Positions 1-5,381 of a DNA stretch of 6,735 nucleotides are shown here, one piece after another. This DNA is from an uncultured Methylobacteriaceae bacterium (lineage in GTDB: Bacteria > Pseudomonadota > Alphaproteobacteria > Rhizobiales > Beijerinckiaceae). The stretch covers positions 1-6,735 of the forward strand of contig CALMTJ010000178.1 in assembly GCA_937872715.1 (NCBI GenBank). Reading direction: 5' to 3'. Under the pieces are notes generated by a model. It worked only from the letters and a program-made list of their open reading frames with translations. It was not told where the DNA came from and searched no databases. A program made the position numbers and the translations under genes. Position 1 is the first letter of the stretch, and every line of letters starts with the position of its first letter.

Positions 1-51
1 TCACATGCCCGCCTTCCTGAGCAGACCCGTATCGTCGAAGGCCGATAAATA

Positions 52-68
52 GGCCGGACGCCCCGGCC
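52..68. terminator. GC hairpin, possible terminator of an upstream gene
   Basis: GGCCGG (52-57) and CCGGCC (63-68) form a perfect 6-bp stem with a 5-nt loop. There is no T tract after it, so an intrinsic terminator is only weakly supported. Stop codons in two plus-strand frames lie just before it (TAA 46-48, TAG 50-52), which would suit the end of a gene entering from the left. Too little of that gene is visible to identify it. Confidence 0.25.
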
Positions 69-91
69 GTTAACCGGCTGTTTCGGCCCGC

Positions 92-106
92 TGGCACAAC
101 CTCCGC
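92..106 (+). promoter_or_regulatory. Candidate sigma-54 (RpoN) promoter of the diguanylate cyclase gene
   Basis: The sequence TGGCAC (92-97) followed by five bases and CCGC (103-106) gives the GG-N10-GC spacing of the -24/-12 elements. The -24 box matches the TGGCAC consensus exactly. The -12 box is CCGC rather than TTGC but keeps the key GC. A start near position 118 would leave a leader of about 30 nt before the ATG at 150. No enhancer-binding site is recognised in the short upstream segment available. Confidence 0.35.
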
Positions 107-149
107 TCGTAGCACCCCTGATCCCCGGGGGTGGACGGAGCCTGTCGCC

Positions 150-1199
150 ATGTCGGGAGACGAAGCTACGTTCGCGATCGGAGAGCGCGCCAAGGAGCTG
201 ATGCGGACCTACAGCGTCGGGGCGTCGCCGCGCTGCTACGAGCTCTGGTTCACTTATGCCATGGGCGCTTCCACCGAGTTGAACCTGGCCGTGAAGCAGC
301 TCCTCGACTCGAAGGAGAAGCTGTCGGAAGCCGACACGGACGCTCTCCACGCCGACCACATCCCGGGATCGCGCATCCAGTCGGAGGCGATGCGGGCCGG
401 CGACGGCCTGTTGGGCGAGATGCGGCAGGTGACCGAGATGATCGGCGTCGCGCTCGACACCGCCGAGCGCTACGGCGAATCGCTGCGGGCGGTCGCGGCC
501 GATCTCGGCCACCCGTCCCGGCTCGATGGCATTCGGGACATCATCGAGACGCTCGTCGTCGCCACCCGCGACGTGGCGACGACGAATCATGAGCTCGAGA
601 CCAACCTCCGCTCGTCCCGCGGAGAAATCGATAAGCTGCGGCAGACCCTCGAGAGCGTCCGGCAGGAGACCCTGGTCGACGCCTTGACCGGCCTCGCGAA
701 CCGCAAGCATTTCGAGGAGACGCTGGTCTCGGCCGTGGCCAGCGCCCGGGAAAGCGGGGAGCCGCTCGCCCTGATCGTCATCGACATCGACCGGTTCAAG
801 CATTTCAACGACGTGTACGGGCACCTGACCGGCGACCAGGTGCTCCGCCTCATCAGCAGCGCCATGCGGGAGAACGTGGACCCGCGCGCCACCCTGGCTC
901 GGTTCGGCGGCGAGGAGTTCGCCGTCATCCTTCCGCGCTCGACCCGCGAACAGGCTTTCGACTGCGCCGAAACGGTGCGCCGGAGCGTCGAGACGCGCGA
1001 GCTGGTGAAGCGCTCGACCAACGAATCGCTCGGCCGCATCACCGTCTCGCTCGGGATCGCGACGCTGGAGGCGGGCGACAACGCCACGTCGCTGCTGGAG
1101 CGCGCCGACGATTGCATGTACCGGGCGAAGCGCGCCGGCCGGAACCGCACCGTGACGGACATGTCCGACGAGAGAACGGCGGTCGGCAAGGCCGCCTGA
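150..1199 (+). CDS. GGDEF-domain diguanylate cyclase, cytoplasmic
   Basis: This 349-aa protein is predicted to join two GTP into cyclic di-GMP, the second messenger that switches between motile and sessile life. The GGDEF domain covers roughly residues 172-337. It has DALTGLANR at its start, the metal-binding segment VIDIDRFKHFND (210-221), the active-site GGEEF (253-257) and the closing SLGIA (300-304). The four residues where the inhibitory I-site RxxD would sit read DPRA (244-247), so product inhibition through that site is unlikely. The N-terminal 140 residues have no membrane segment or recognised sensor domain. They include a YELWFTYAMG segment (30-39) of a kind seen at the N terminus of some proteobacterial GGDEF proteins, then a probable coiled coil (about 145-175) that could pair two cyclase domains. 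The ATG is preceded by GGAG at 137-140, 9 nt away. The input signal is unknown. The gene appears to be transcribed alone, from a candidate RpoN promoter. Confidence 0.93.
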   Translation: MSGDEATFAIGERAKELMRTYSVGASPRCYELWFTYAMGASTELNLAVKQLLDSKEKLSEADTDALHADHIPGSRIQSEAMRAGDGLLGEMRQVTEMIGVALDTAERYGESLRAVAADLGHPSRLDGIRDIIETLVVATRDVATTNHELETNLRSSRGEIDKLRQTLESVRQETLVDALTGLANRKHFEETLVSAVASARESGEPLALIVIDIDRFKHFNDVYGHLTGDQVLRLISSAMRENVDPRATLARFGGEEFAVILPRSTREQAFDCAETVRRSVETRELVKRSTNESLGRITVSLGIATLEAGDNATSLLERADDCMYRAKRAGRNRTVTDMSDERTAVGKAA

Positions 1200-1201
1200 G
1201 C

Positions 1202-1222
1202 CGCGCGGGGCCCGTCCGCGCG
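1202..1222. terminator. GC hairpin after the diguanylate cyclase gene
   Basis: CGCGCGG (1202-1208) and CCGCGCG (1216-1222) form a perfect 7-bp stem with a 7-nt loop, starting 2 nt after the stop codon. The position suits a terminator separating this gene from plsX. However, AAA follows instead of a T tract, so it may instead stabilise the 3' end or work with Rho. Confidence 0.4.
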
Positions 1223-1253
1223 AAAGGCGCTTGCCGCACCGGGCGGAGACGGT

Positions 1254-2333
1254 ATGGTCCGCGCTTCCCTCCGGACCGACCCCGCACCCGTCGAAGGCAT
1301 GTCGCAGCCTCTCTGCCTTTCGATCGACGCCATGGGCGGCGATACGGGTCCTGCCGTCGTGGTCGAGGGGATTGCCCTCGCTCTCGCGCGGCATCCGGGC
1401 CTGCGCTACCTCCTGTTCGGGGACGAGGAGAAGATCCGGCCGATCCTGGCGTCGCGCCCGGCCCTCGCCGCCGCGACGGAGGTGCGCCACACGGAGGTCG
1501 CCGTCGCGATGGACGACAAGCCGAGCCATGCCGTCCGGGCCGGCCGGCGCCGGTCCTCCATGTGGCTCGCGATCCAGGCGGTACGGGACGGGGAGGCGCA
1601 GGCGGCCGTCTCGGCCGGCAATACCGGCGCGCTCATGGCGATGTCGAAGATCTGCCTCAAGACGATGGCGCATATCGAGCGCCCGGCGATCGCGGCCATC
1701 TGGCCGACGACCCGCGGCGAGAGCATCGTGCTCGACGTCGGCGCCTCCATCGGGGCGGATGCCGCCCATCTCGTCGACATGGCCATCATGGGCGCCGCCA
1801 TGGCCCGCATCGTGTTCGACGTGGAGCAGCCGACGGTCGGGCTCCTCAATGTCGGGACGGAGGAGATCAAGGGCGTCGATTTCGTCCGCGAGGCGAACCG
1901 CATCCTGCGGGAGGCGCCGATCCCGGGTCTCCTCTATCACGGCTTCGTCGAGGGGGACGATCTCGGGCGGGGCACGGTGGACGTCGTCGTCACGGAAGGC
2001 TTCACGGGCAACATCGCGCTGAAGACGGCCGAAGGAACAGCGAAGCAGATCTCGTCCTACCTGCGGAGCGCCATGGACCGGACATGGATGTCGCGGCTCG
2101 GCTACCTCCTGGCGCGGGGCGCCTTCGAGGCGCTGCGCGACAGGCTCGACCCCCGCAAGGTCAATGGCGGCGTGTTCCTCGGGCTCGAAGGGATCGTCAT
2201 CAAGAGCCACGGGGGAACGGACGCGGTCGGCTTCGCCGGCGCCGTGGATATGGCGCATGACATGGCTCAACACCATCTCATGGCGACGATCCGCCAGATG
2301 CTGGACGAGACGCCCGAGATCGCGCCCGTGTGA
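1254..2333 (+). CDS. plsX: PlsX, phosphate acyltransferase (acyl-ACP:phosphate)
   Basis: PlsX converts acyl-ACP and phosphate to acyl-phosphate, the donor used by membrane enzyme PlsY to acylate glycerol-3-phosphate, so it feeds phospholipid synthesis. It is a peripheral cytoplasmic enzyme. Family landmarks are all present (numbered from this start): SIDAMGGD (23-30), SAGNTGALMAMSK (120-132), VLDVGASIGAD (159-169), VGLLNVGTEEIKG (195-207), VTEGFTGNIALKT (246-258) and GIVIKSHGGTD (313-323). At 359 aa the length is normal (E. coli 356). The start is uncertain. The ATG at 1254 has GGAG at 1245-1248, 5 nt upstream. The in-frame ATG at 1299 has only GAAGG one base away, but it would place MGGD at residue 12, as in E. 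coli, giving 344 aa. fabH follows after 7 nt, so the two are surely co-transcribed. The usual alphaproteobacterial upstream partner (DUF177/YceD) is replaced here by the diguanylate cyclase gene. Confidence 0.96.
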   Translation: MVRASLRTDPAPVEGMSQPLCLSIDAMGGDTGPAVVVEGIALALARHPGLRYLLFGDEEKIRPILASRPALAAATEVRHTEVAVAMDDKPSHAVRAGRRRSSMWLAIQAVRDGEAQAAVSAGNTGALMAMSKICLKTMAHIERPAIAAIWPTTRGESIVLDVGASIGADAAHLVDMAIMGAAMARIVFDVEQPTVGLLNVGTEEIKGVDFVREANRILREAPIPGLLYHGFVEGDDLGRGTVDVVVTEGFTGNIALKTAEGTAKQISSYLRSAMDRTWMSRLGYLLARGAFEALRDRLDPRKVNGGVFLGLEGIVIKSHGGTDAVGFAGAVDMAHDMAQHHLMATIRQMLDETPEIAPV

Positions 2334-2340
2334 GAACGCC

Positions 2341-3318
2341 TTGGACACGAGAACAAGAAGAACGATCGTCCGGGGTTGCGGCTCCTACCTTCCGGAGCGC
2401 GTGCTTACCAACCGCGACCTCGAGGAGAAGGTGGCGACGTCCGACGCCTGGATCGTCCAGCGGACGGGCATCCGCGAACGCCGCATCGCCGCGCCCGACG
2501 AGACCACGTCGAAGCTCGGGATCGCGGCCGCGAAGGCGGCGATCGCCGATGCGGGCCTCGAGGCCGCGGAGATCGACCTGATCGTCTGCGCGACCTCGAC
2601 GCCCGACTACACCTTTCCGTCCACCGCGACGCAGATCCAGGACGGGCTCGGGATCCAGGGCGGCGCGGCTTTCGACGTGCAGGCGGTGTGCACGGGCTTC
2701 ATCTACGGCCTCGCAACGGCCGACAAGTTCCTCCAATCCGGCTCCCACAGGCGCGCGCTCGTGGTCGGGGCCGAGACCTTCTCGCGCATCCTCGACTGGA
2801 CGGACCGCGGGACCTGCGTGCTGTTCGGGGACGGGGCGGGCGCGGTCGTGCTCGAATCGGCCGACGAGGACGGCAGCGGGCGCGGCATCCTGACGACGCA
2901 GCTCCGCTCGGACGGCCGCTACCGCGACCGCCTCTACGTGGATGGCGGCCCGGGCTCGACCGGCACCACAGGCCATCTGCGGATGGAGGGTCGCGACGTG
3001 TTCAAGTTCGCGGTCGGCAAGGTCATGGACGTGGTCAACGAGGCCTTCGCGAGCGCCGGCGTCTCGGCGGCGGAGCTCGACTGGTTCGTCCCCCACCAGG
3101 CCAACCGCCGCATCATCGAGGCCTCCGCCGACAAGCTCGGCATCCCGCGCGGGAAGGTGGTGATCACCGTCGACCGGCACGGAAACACCTCGGCCGCCTC
3201 CATCCCGCTCGCGCTCGACGTCGCCCGCCGCGACGGCCGCATCAAGCGGGGCGACCTCGTGATGCTGGAGGCGATCGGCGGCGGCTTCACCTGGGGGAGC
3301 GCCCTCCTTCGTTGGTAG
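2341..3318 (+). CDS. fabH: FabH, beta-ketoacyl-ACP synthase III
   Basis: FabH condenses acetyl-CoA (or another short acyl-CoA) with malonyl-ACP to start type II fatty acid synthesis in the cytoplasm. The 325-aa product matches the family length. The catalytic triad is visible: Cys117 in DVQAVCTGF, His252 in PHQANRR and Asn282 in DRHGNTSAAS. The N-terminal RGCGSYLPER and the WIVQRTGIRERR segment are typical, as is GGGFTWGSAL near the end. The start is read as TTG at 2341: the plsX stop lies at 2331-2333, no in-frame ATG or GTG lies between it and RGCGSYLP, and any later start would cut into the conserved N terminus. The ribosome-binding site is weak (TGAGAAC just upstream), so translation may be coupled to plsX. 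With plsX it forms the lipid-initiation pair: one starts acyl chains and the other activates finished ones. Confidence 0.96.
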   Translation: MDTRTRRTIVRGCGSYLPERVLTNRDLEEKVATSDAWIVQRTGIRERRIAAPDETTSKLGIAAAKAAIADAGLEAAEIDLIVCATSTPDYTFPSTATQIQDGLGIQGGAAFDVQAVCTGFIYGLATADKFLQSGSHRRALVVGAETFSRILDWTDRGTCVLFGDGAGAVVLESADEDGSGRGILTTQLRSDGRYRDRLYVDGGPGSTGTTGHLRMEGRDVFKFAVGKVMDVVNEAFASAGVSAAELDWFVPHQANRRIIEASADKLGIPRGKVVITVDRHGNTSAASIPLALDVARRDGRIKRGDLVMLEAIGGGFTWGSALLRW

Positions 3319-3331
3319 CGTGCCGGCGCGG

Positions 3332-3360
3332 TTGACCCCGTCCGGGCGAAGCCATAGCAG
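3332..3360 (+). promoter_or_regulatory. Candidate sigma-70-type promoter for ihfA and the MerR gene
   Basis: TTGACC (3332-3337) and TAGCAG (3355-3360) are separated by exactly 17 nt in the only sizeable gap of the plsX-to-MerR cluster. Transcription would start near 3367, about 44 nt before the ihfA ATG. A short stem, CAGGG (3373-3377) with CCCTG (3384-3388), would lie in the leader. The -35 box is good and the -10 box fair. Confidence 0.45.
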
Positions 3361-3410
3361 GGCCGGGGAGATCAGGGGCCGCTCCCTGCCGACCCGGGCG
3401 GAAGTCAGAG

Positions 3411-3722
3411 ATGGCGGGACGAACGATCACCCGGGCCGACCTCAGCGAAGCCGTCTACCAGAAGCTCGGCCTGTCCCGCACCGAATCCTCCGCGCTCGTC
3501 GAGAAGGTCCTGGACGAGATCTGCGACGGGCTGGCACGCGGCGAATCGGTGAAGCTGTCCTCCTTCGGCTCCTTCCTGGTCCGCAGCAAGGGTCAGCGCG
3601 TGGGCCGCAACCCGAAGACGGGCGTCGAGGTGCCGATCGAGCCGCGCCGCGTGATGGTGTTCAAGCCGTCCAACGTGCTGAAGGCCCGCATCAACGAAGC
3701 GGATGCGGGCGAGACGGGCTGA
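3411..3722 (+). CDS. ihfA: Integration host factor subunit alpha
   Basis: IHF alpha pairs with IHF beta (encoded elsewhere) to bind specific sites and bend DNA sharply, helping recombination, replication and transcription, including sigma-54 promoters. The 103-aa protein is collinear with E. coli IhfA. The N-terminal helices run about 7-43. VKLSSFGSF lies at 47-55. The beta arm GRNPKTGVEVPI (65-76) includes Pro68, which by family analogy inserts between base pairs. RRVMVFKPSNVLK (79-91) follows. GRNPKTG together with the extended N terminus and C-terminal tail points to IHF alpha rather than HU. The ATG has GGAAG about 6 nt upstream. A candidate promoter lies in the 92-nt gap after fabH, so ihfA may be expressed both with and apart from the lipid genes. 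The MerR gene follows after 16 nt. Confidence 0.95.
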   Translation: MAGRTITRADLSEAVYQKLGLSRTESSALVEKVLDEICDGLARGESVKLSSFGSFLVRSKGQRVGRNPKTGVEVPIEPRRVMVFKPSNVLKARINEADAGETG

Positions 3723-3738
3723 CGCGGCCCGCCCGGAC

Positions 3739-4248
3739 ATGGGGAAGAGCCCGGACGCCTTCCGGACGATCAGCGAGGTCGCGGTCGACCTCGACGTGCC
3801 GCAGCACGTGCTCCGCTTCTGGGAAACACGCTTTCCGACGGTCCGGCCGCTGAAGCGCGGCGGCGGCCGACGCTATTACCGGCCGGACGATGTCGACCTG
3901 CTGAAGGGCATACGCCGGCTGCTCTACGGCCAGGGCTACACGATCAAGGGCGTGCAGCGCATCCTGAAGGAGGGCGGACCGCGCCTCGTCCAGTCGATCG
4001 GCCGCGGCGAGCAGCGCCTCGGCGCCGAGCGGCGGGACGAGATCGCCGACGGCCTCGGCCAGGCCGAGGATGGGGAGGACGAGGACGAGGCCGGACGCGA
4101 CGGGGCTGAGGCGCCCGCGGAAGCGTCCGGAGCCGGAGCGCCCGGGGAGGCCCAGCTCGATCCGGAGAGCCGGCGCCGCCTCGAATTCGCGCTCGACGAA
4201 CTCATCGAATGCGACCGCATCCTCGGCACGCTCCGGACCGAGGGCTGA
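3739..4248 (+). CDS. MerR-family transcriptional regulator
   Basis: This 169-aa protein is a small DNA-binding regulator whose target and signal are unknown. Residues 9-80 form a MerR winged helix: ISEVAVDLDVPQHVLRFWE (11-29) is the helix-turn-helix, RRYYRPDDVDLL (44-55) the wing region, and helices continue through GYTIKGVQRILKEGG (66-80). The middle (about 91-142) is rich in Glu, Asp, Gly and Ala and probably disordered. A helix, RRRLEFALDELIECDRIL (145-162), closes the protein and could be the dimer or partner surface. The only cysteine is Cys158, so a metal sensor of the MerR or CueR kind is unlikely. The start at 3739 is chosen because it places the helix-turn-helix at the usual distance from the N terminus. 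An in-frame ATG at 3703 would overlap ihfA by 20 nt and add 12 Arg/Ala-rich residues. Neither start has a strong ribosome-binding site. Its place after ihfA is a conserved arrangement in Hyphomicrobiales. Confidence 0.92.
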   Translation: MGKSPDAFRTISEVAVDLDVPQHVLRFWETRFPTVRPLKRGGGRRYYRPDDVDLLKGIRRLLYGQGYTIKGVQRILKEGGPRLVQSIGRGEQRLGAERRDEIADGLGQAEDGEDEDEAGRDGAEAPAEASGAGAPGEAQLDPESRRRLEFALDELIECDRILGTLRTEG

Positions 4249-4275
4249 CGGAATGGCCGATGCGGCCCGACGCAC

Positions 4276-4304
4276 TTGTTCGCGCCTGGCTCATCTGTTA
4301 CCAG
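4276..4304 (+). promoter_or_regulatory. Possible promoter for tRNA-Leu
   Basis: TTGTTC (4276-4281) and TACCAG (4299-4304), 17 nt apart, are the best sigma-70-like pair in the 91-nt gap between the MerR gene and the tRNA. The -10 box is poor, so this is tentative. A start near 4311 would give a pre-tRNA leader of about 29 nt carrying the hairpin at 4315-4336. Confidence 0.28.
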
Positions 4305-4314
4305 CCGCCCCTCC

Positions 4315-4336
4315 CCACGGTGCTGAGCCGCCGTGG
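4315..4336. other. Hairpin just upstream of tRNA-Leu
   Basis: CCACGG (4315-4320) and CCGTGG (4331-4336) form a perfect 6-bp stem with a 10-nt loop, ending 3 nt before the mature tRNA 5' end. It could be the terminator of the MerR gene (no T tract follows) or a structure in the pre-tRNA leader next to the RNase P site. Confidence 0.35.
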
Positions 4337-4339
4337 CGT

Positions 4340-4425
4340 GCGGTCGTGGCGGAACTGGTAGACGCGCTACCTTGAGGTGGTAGTGACCAAAAGTCGTGGA
4401 GGTTCGAGTCCTCTCGACCGCACCA
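4340..4425 (+). tRNA. tRNA-Leu (anticodon GAG), CCA encoded
   Basis: The full cloverleaf of a long-variable-arm leucine tRNA can be drawn. The acceptor stem GCGGTCG (4340-4346) pairs with CGACCGC (4415-4421). The D arm contains the invariant GG in AACTGGTAGA. The anticodon stem CTACC/GGTAG encloses the loop TTGAGGT with anticodon GAG at 4374-4376, which reads CUC and CUU codons. The variable arm is a GAC/GTC stem around CAAAA. The T arm carries TTCGAGT. A discriminator A (4422) and encoded CCA (4423-4425) complete the gene, 86 nt including CCA. CUC is very common in the genes of this window, so this is a heavily used tRNA. No integrase or direct-repeat att site is seen beside it. Confidence 0.97.
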
Positions 4426-4456
4426 AACATCAGGCCGCGCCGACCCGGAGCCGCTC

Positions 4457-5209
4457 GTGAGCGCCCATGTGACCGTCACGCGCGAGGAGGGCGACGTCGT
4501 CCTGGTCCGGATCGCCCGTCCCGAGAAGAAGAACGCGCTCACGGGCGCCATGTACGGCGCGATGACGGAGGCCCTGGCCGGGGCCGATCGCGAGCGGGCC
4601 GGCGCCGTGGTCCTGACGGGATCCGGCGGGAGCTTCACGGCCGGCAACGACATCGCCGATTTCCTCGCGGCCGGCGAAAGGCGGGGCGACCTGCCCGCCT
4701 CCCTCTTCGTCAAGCAGCTCGCCCGGACGGAGACGCCGCTCGTGGCGGCGATCGAGGGTCCTGCCGTCGGGATCGGGACGACGCTGATCCTGCATTGCGA
4801 CCTCGTCTACGCTGCGCCCTCCGCCCGTTTCCGGATGCCGTTCGTGGATCTCGGCCTCGTGCCGGAAGCCGGTTCGACCTACCTCTTGCCCCGGCGCGTC
4901 GGCATGGCGAAAGCCGCCGAACTCGCGCTTCTCGCCGAGCCGTTCGACGGCGCGGAGGCACTGCGGCTCGGGCTCGTGAACGGGCTGGTGGAGGCCGACG
5001 AACTCCTCGGGCACGCGCTGGCCCAGGCGCGGCGCCTCGCCGCGAAACCGCGATCGGCGCTGGCCGTGTCCCGGCGACTCCTTCGGGGCGATCGTACGGG
5101 GGTCGAGGCGGCGATCGCGGCCGAGACGGACGCCTTCGGAGAATGCCTGCGCTCGCCTGAGGCGAAGGCCGCCTTCCGGTCCTTCCTTCAGCGCGCTCCC
5201 GGCGGCTGA
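4457..5209 (+). CDS. Crotonase-family protein (enoyl-CoA hydratase/isomerase)
   Basis: The 250-aa protein has the crotonase fold, which binds acyl-CoA thioesters and stabilises an enolate in an oxyanion hole. Visible landmarks are RPEKKNALT (21-29), the first oxyanion-hole strand SFTAGNDIADF (59-69), the second one AIEGPAVGIG (98-107) with HCDLVYA (113-119), and FVDLGLVPEAGSTYLLPRRVG (129-149), given here by its ends and key residues. The two hydratase glutamates (E144 and E164 of rat mitochondrial hydratase) align with Thr109 and Phe129. Glu137 in VPEAG instead sits where the acidic residue of delta3,delta2-enoyl-CoA isomerases (yeast Eci1, PaaG) is found. I therefore favour isomerase or another crotonase activity over hydratase. 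The start is GTG at 4457 with GGAG (4447-4450) 6 nt upstream; there is no closer in-frame ATG. The gene begins 31 nt after the tRNA-Leu 3' end with no promoter visible between, and it converges on a small minus-strand gene. Confidence 0.92.
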   Translation: MSAHVTVTREEGDVVLVRIARPEKKNALTGAMYGAMTEALAGADRERAGAVVLTGSGGSFTAGNDIADFLAAGERRGDLPASLFVKQLARTETPLVAAIEGPAVGIGTTLILHCDLVYAAPSARFRMPFVDLGLVPEAGSTYLLPRRVGMAKAAELALLAEPFDGAEALRLGLVNGLVEADELLGHALAQARRLAAKPRSALAVSRRLLRGDRTGVEAAIAAETDAFGECLRSPEAKAAFRSFLQRAPGG

Positions 5210-5216
5210 GAGGTTT

Positions 5217-5381
5217 TCAGGCGAAGAGGACCATGAAGGTCGTGGCCGCGAAGGTGGACGCGACGAAGCCGAAAAGCCTGGTCGCGAGCTTCATTCCCGT
5301 CGCCTGCACCGCACCCATCGCCAAAATCCCCTCTCGTTGCCCCGATAGCGCGAACGGGGCCGGTCCGGTTCCGCCGCTCAT
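5217..5381 (-). CDS. Small single-helix membrane protein, hypothetical
   Basis: I do not recognise this small gene. The 54-aa reading frame starts with an ATG that overlaps the stop of the upstream gene (ATGA, 5378-5381) and ends 7 nt from the stop of the convergent crotonase gene. Residues 36-54 (LFGFVASTFAATTFMVLFA) form one hydrophobic segment ending at the C terminus, preceded by positive residues Lys31 and Arg35, so an inner-membrane anchor with the N terminus inside is likely. The first 21 residues look unstructured. A second in-frame ATG at 5318 has a better ribosome-binding site, GAGAGGGG at 5326-5333, 9 nt upstream, and would give a 33-aa protein. A third at 5294 would give 25 aa. 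Which start is used cannot be decided from the sequence. The ATGA overlap argues for co-translation with the secreted-protein gene upstream. Confidence 0.5.
   Translation of the reverse strand: MSGGTGPAPFALSGQREGILAMGAVQATGMKLATRLFGFVASTFAATTFMVLFA

Noticed and set aside
1..69. Short minus-strand frame ending at position 1 and plus-strand tails ending at 48 or 52
   Set aside because: The minus-strand frame is blocked by TAA at 70-72 and has only 22 codons with no start. The plus-strand tails are 15-16 residues with no recognisable signature, so none can be called a gene.
587..1333. Long open frame on the minus strand across the GGDEF gene
   Set aside because: It is antisense to a clear GGDEF domain, is rich in Arg and Ser, and has no family features. 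It is a by-product of high GC content.
1112..2260. Out-of-frame plus-strand reading frame overlapping plsX
   Set aside because: It is extremely rich in Arg, Gly and Pro, overlaps two recognised genes in another frame and has no homologous character.
2278..3180. 300-codon open frame antisense to fabH
   Set aside because: It mirrors the fabH codon pattern and its composition is Arg/Ala/Asp/Gly-rich without domains. The plus strand encodes an intact FabH.
4340..4425. tRNA-Leu as an integration site of a genomic island
   Set aside because: There is no integrase, no repeat of the tRNA 3' end and no compositional break. The genes on both sides look native.
5200..5222. Bidirectional terminator between the convergent genes
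   Set aside because: Only a 4-bp CTGA/TCAG stem is present with a short T run inside its loop, too weak to call.
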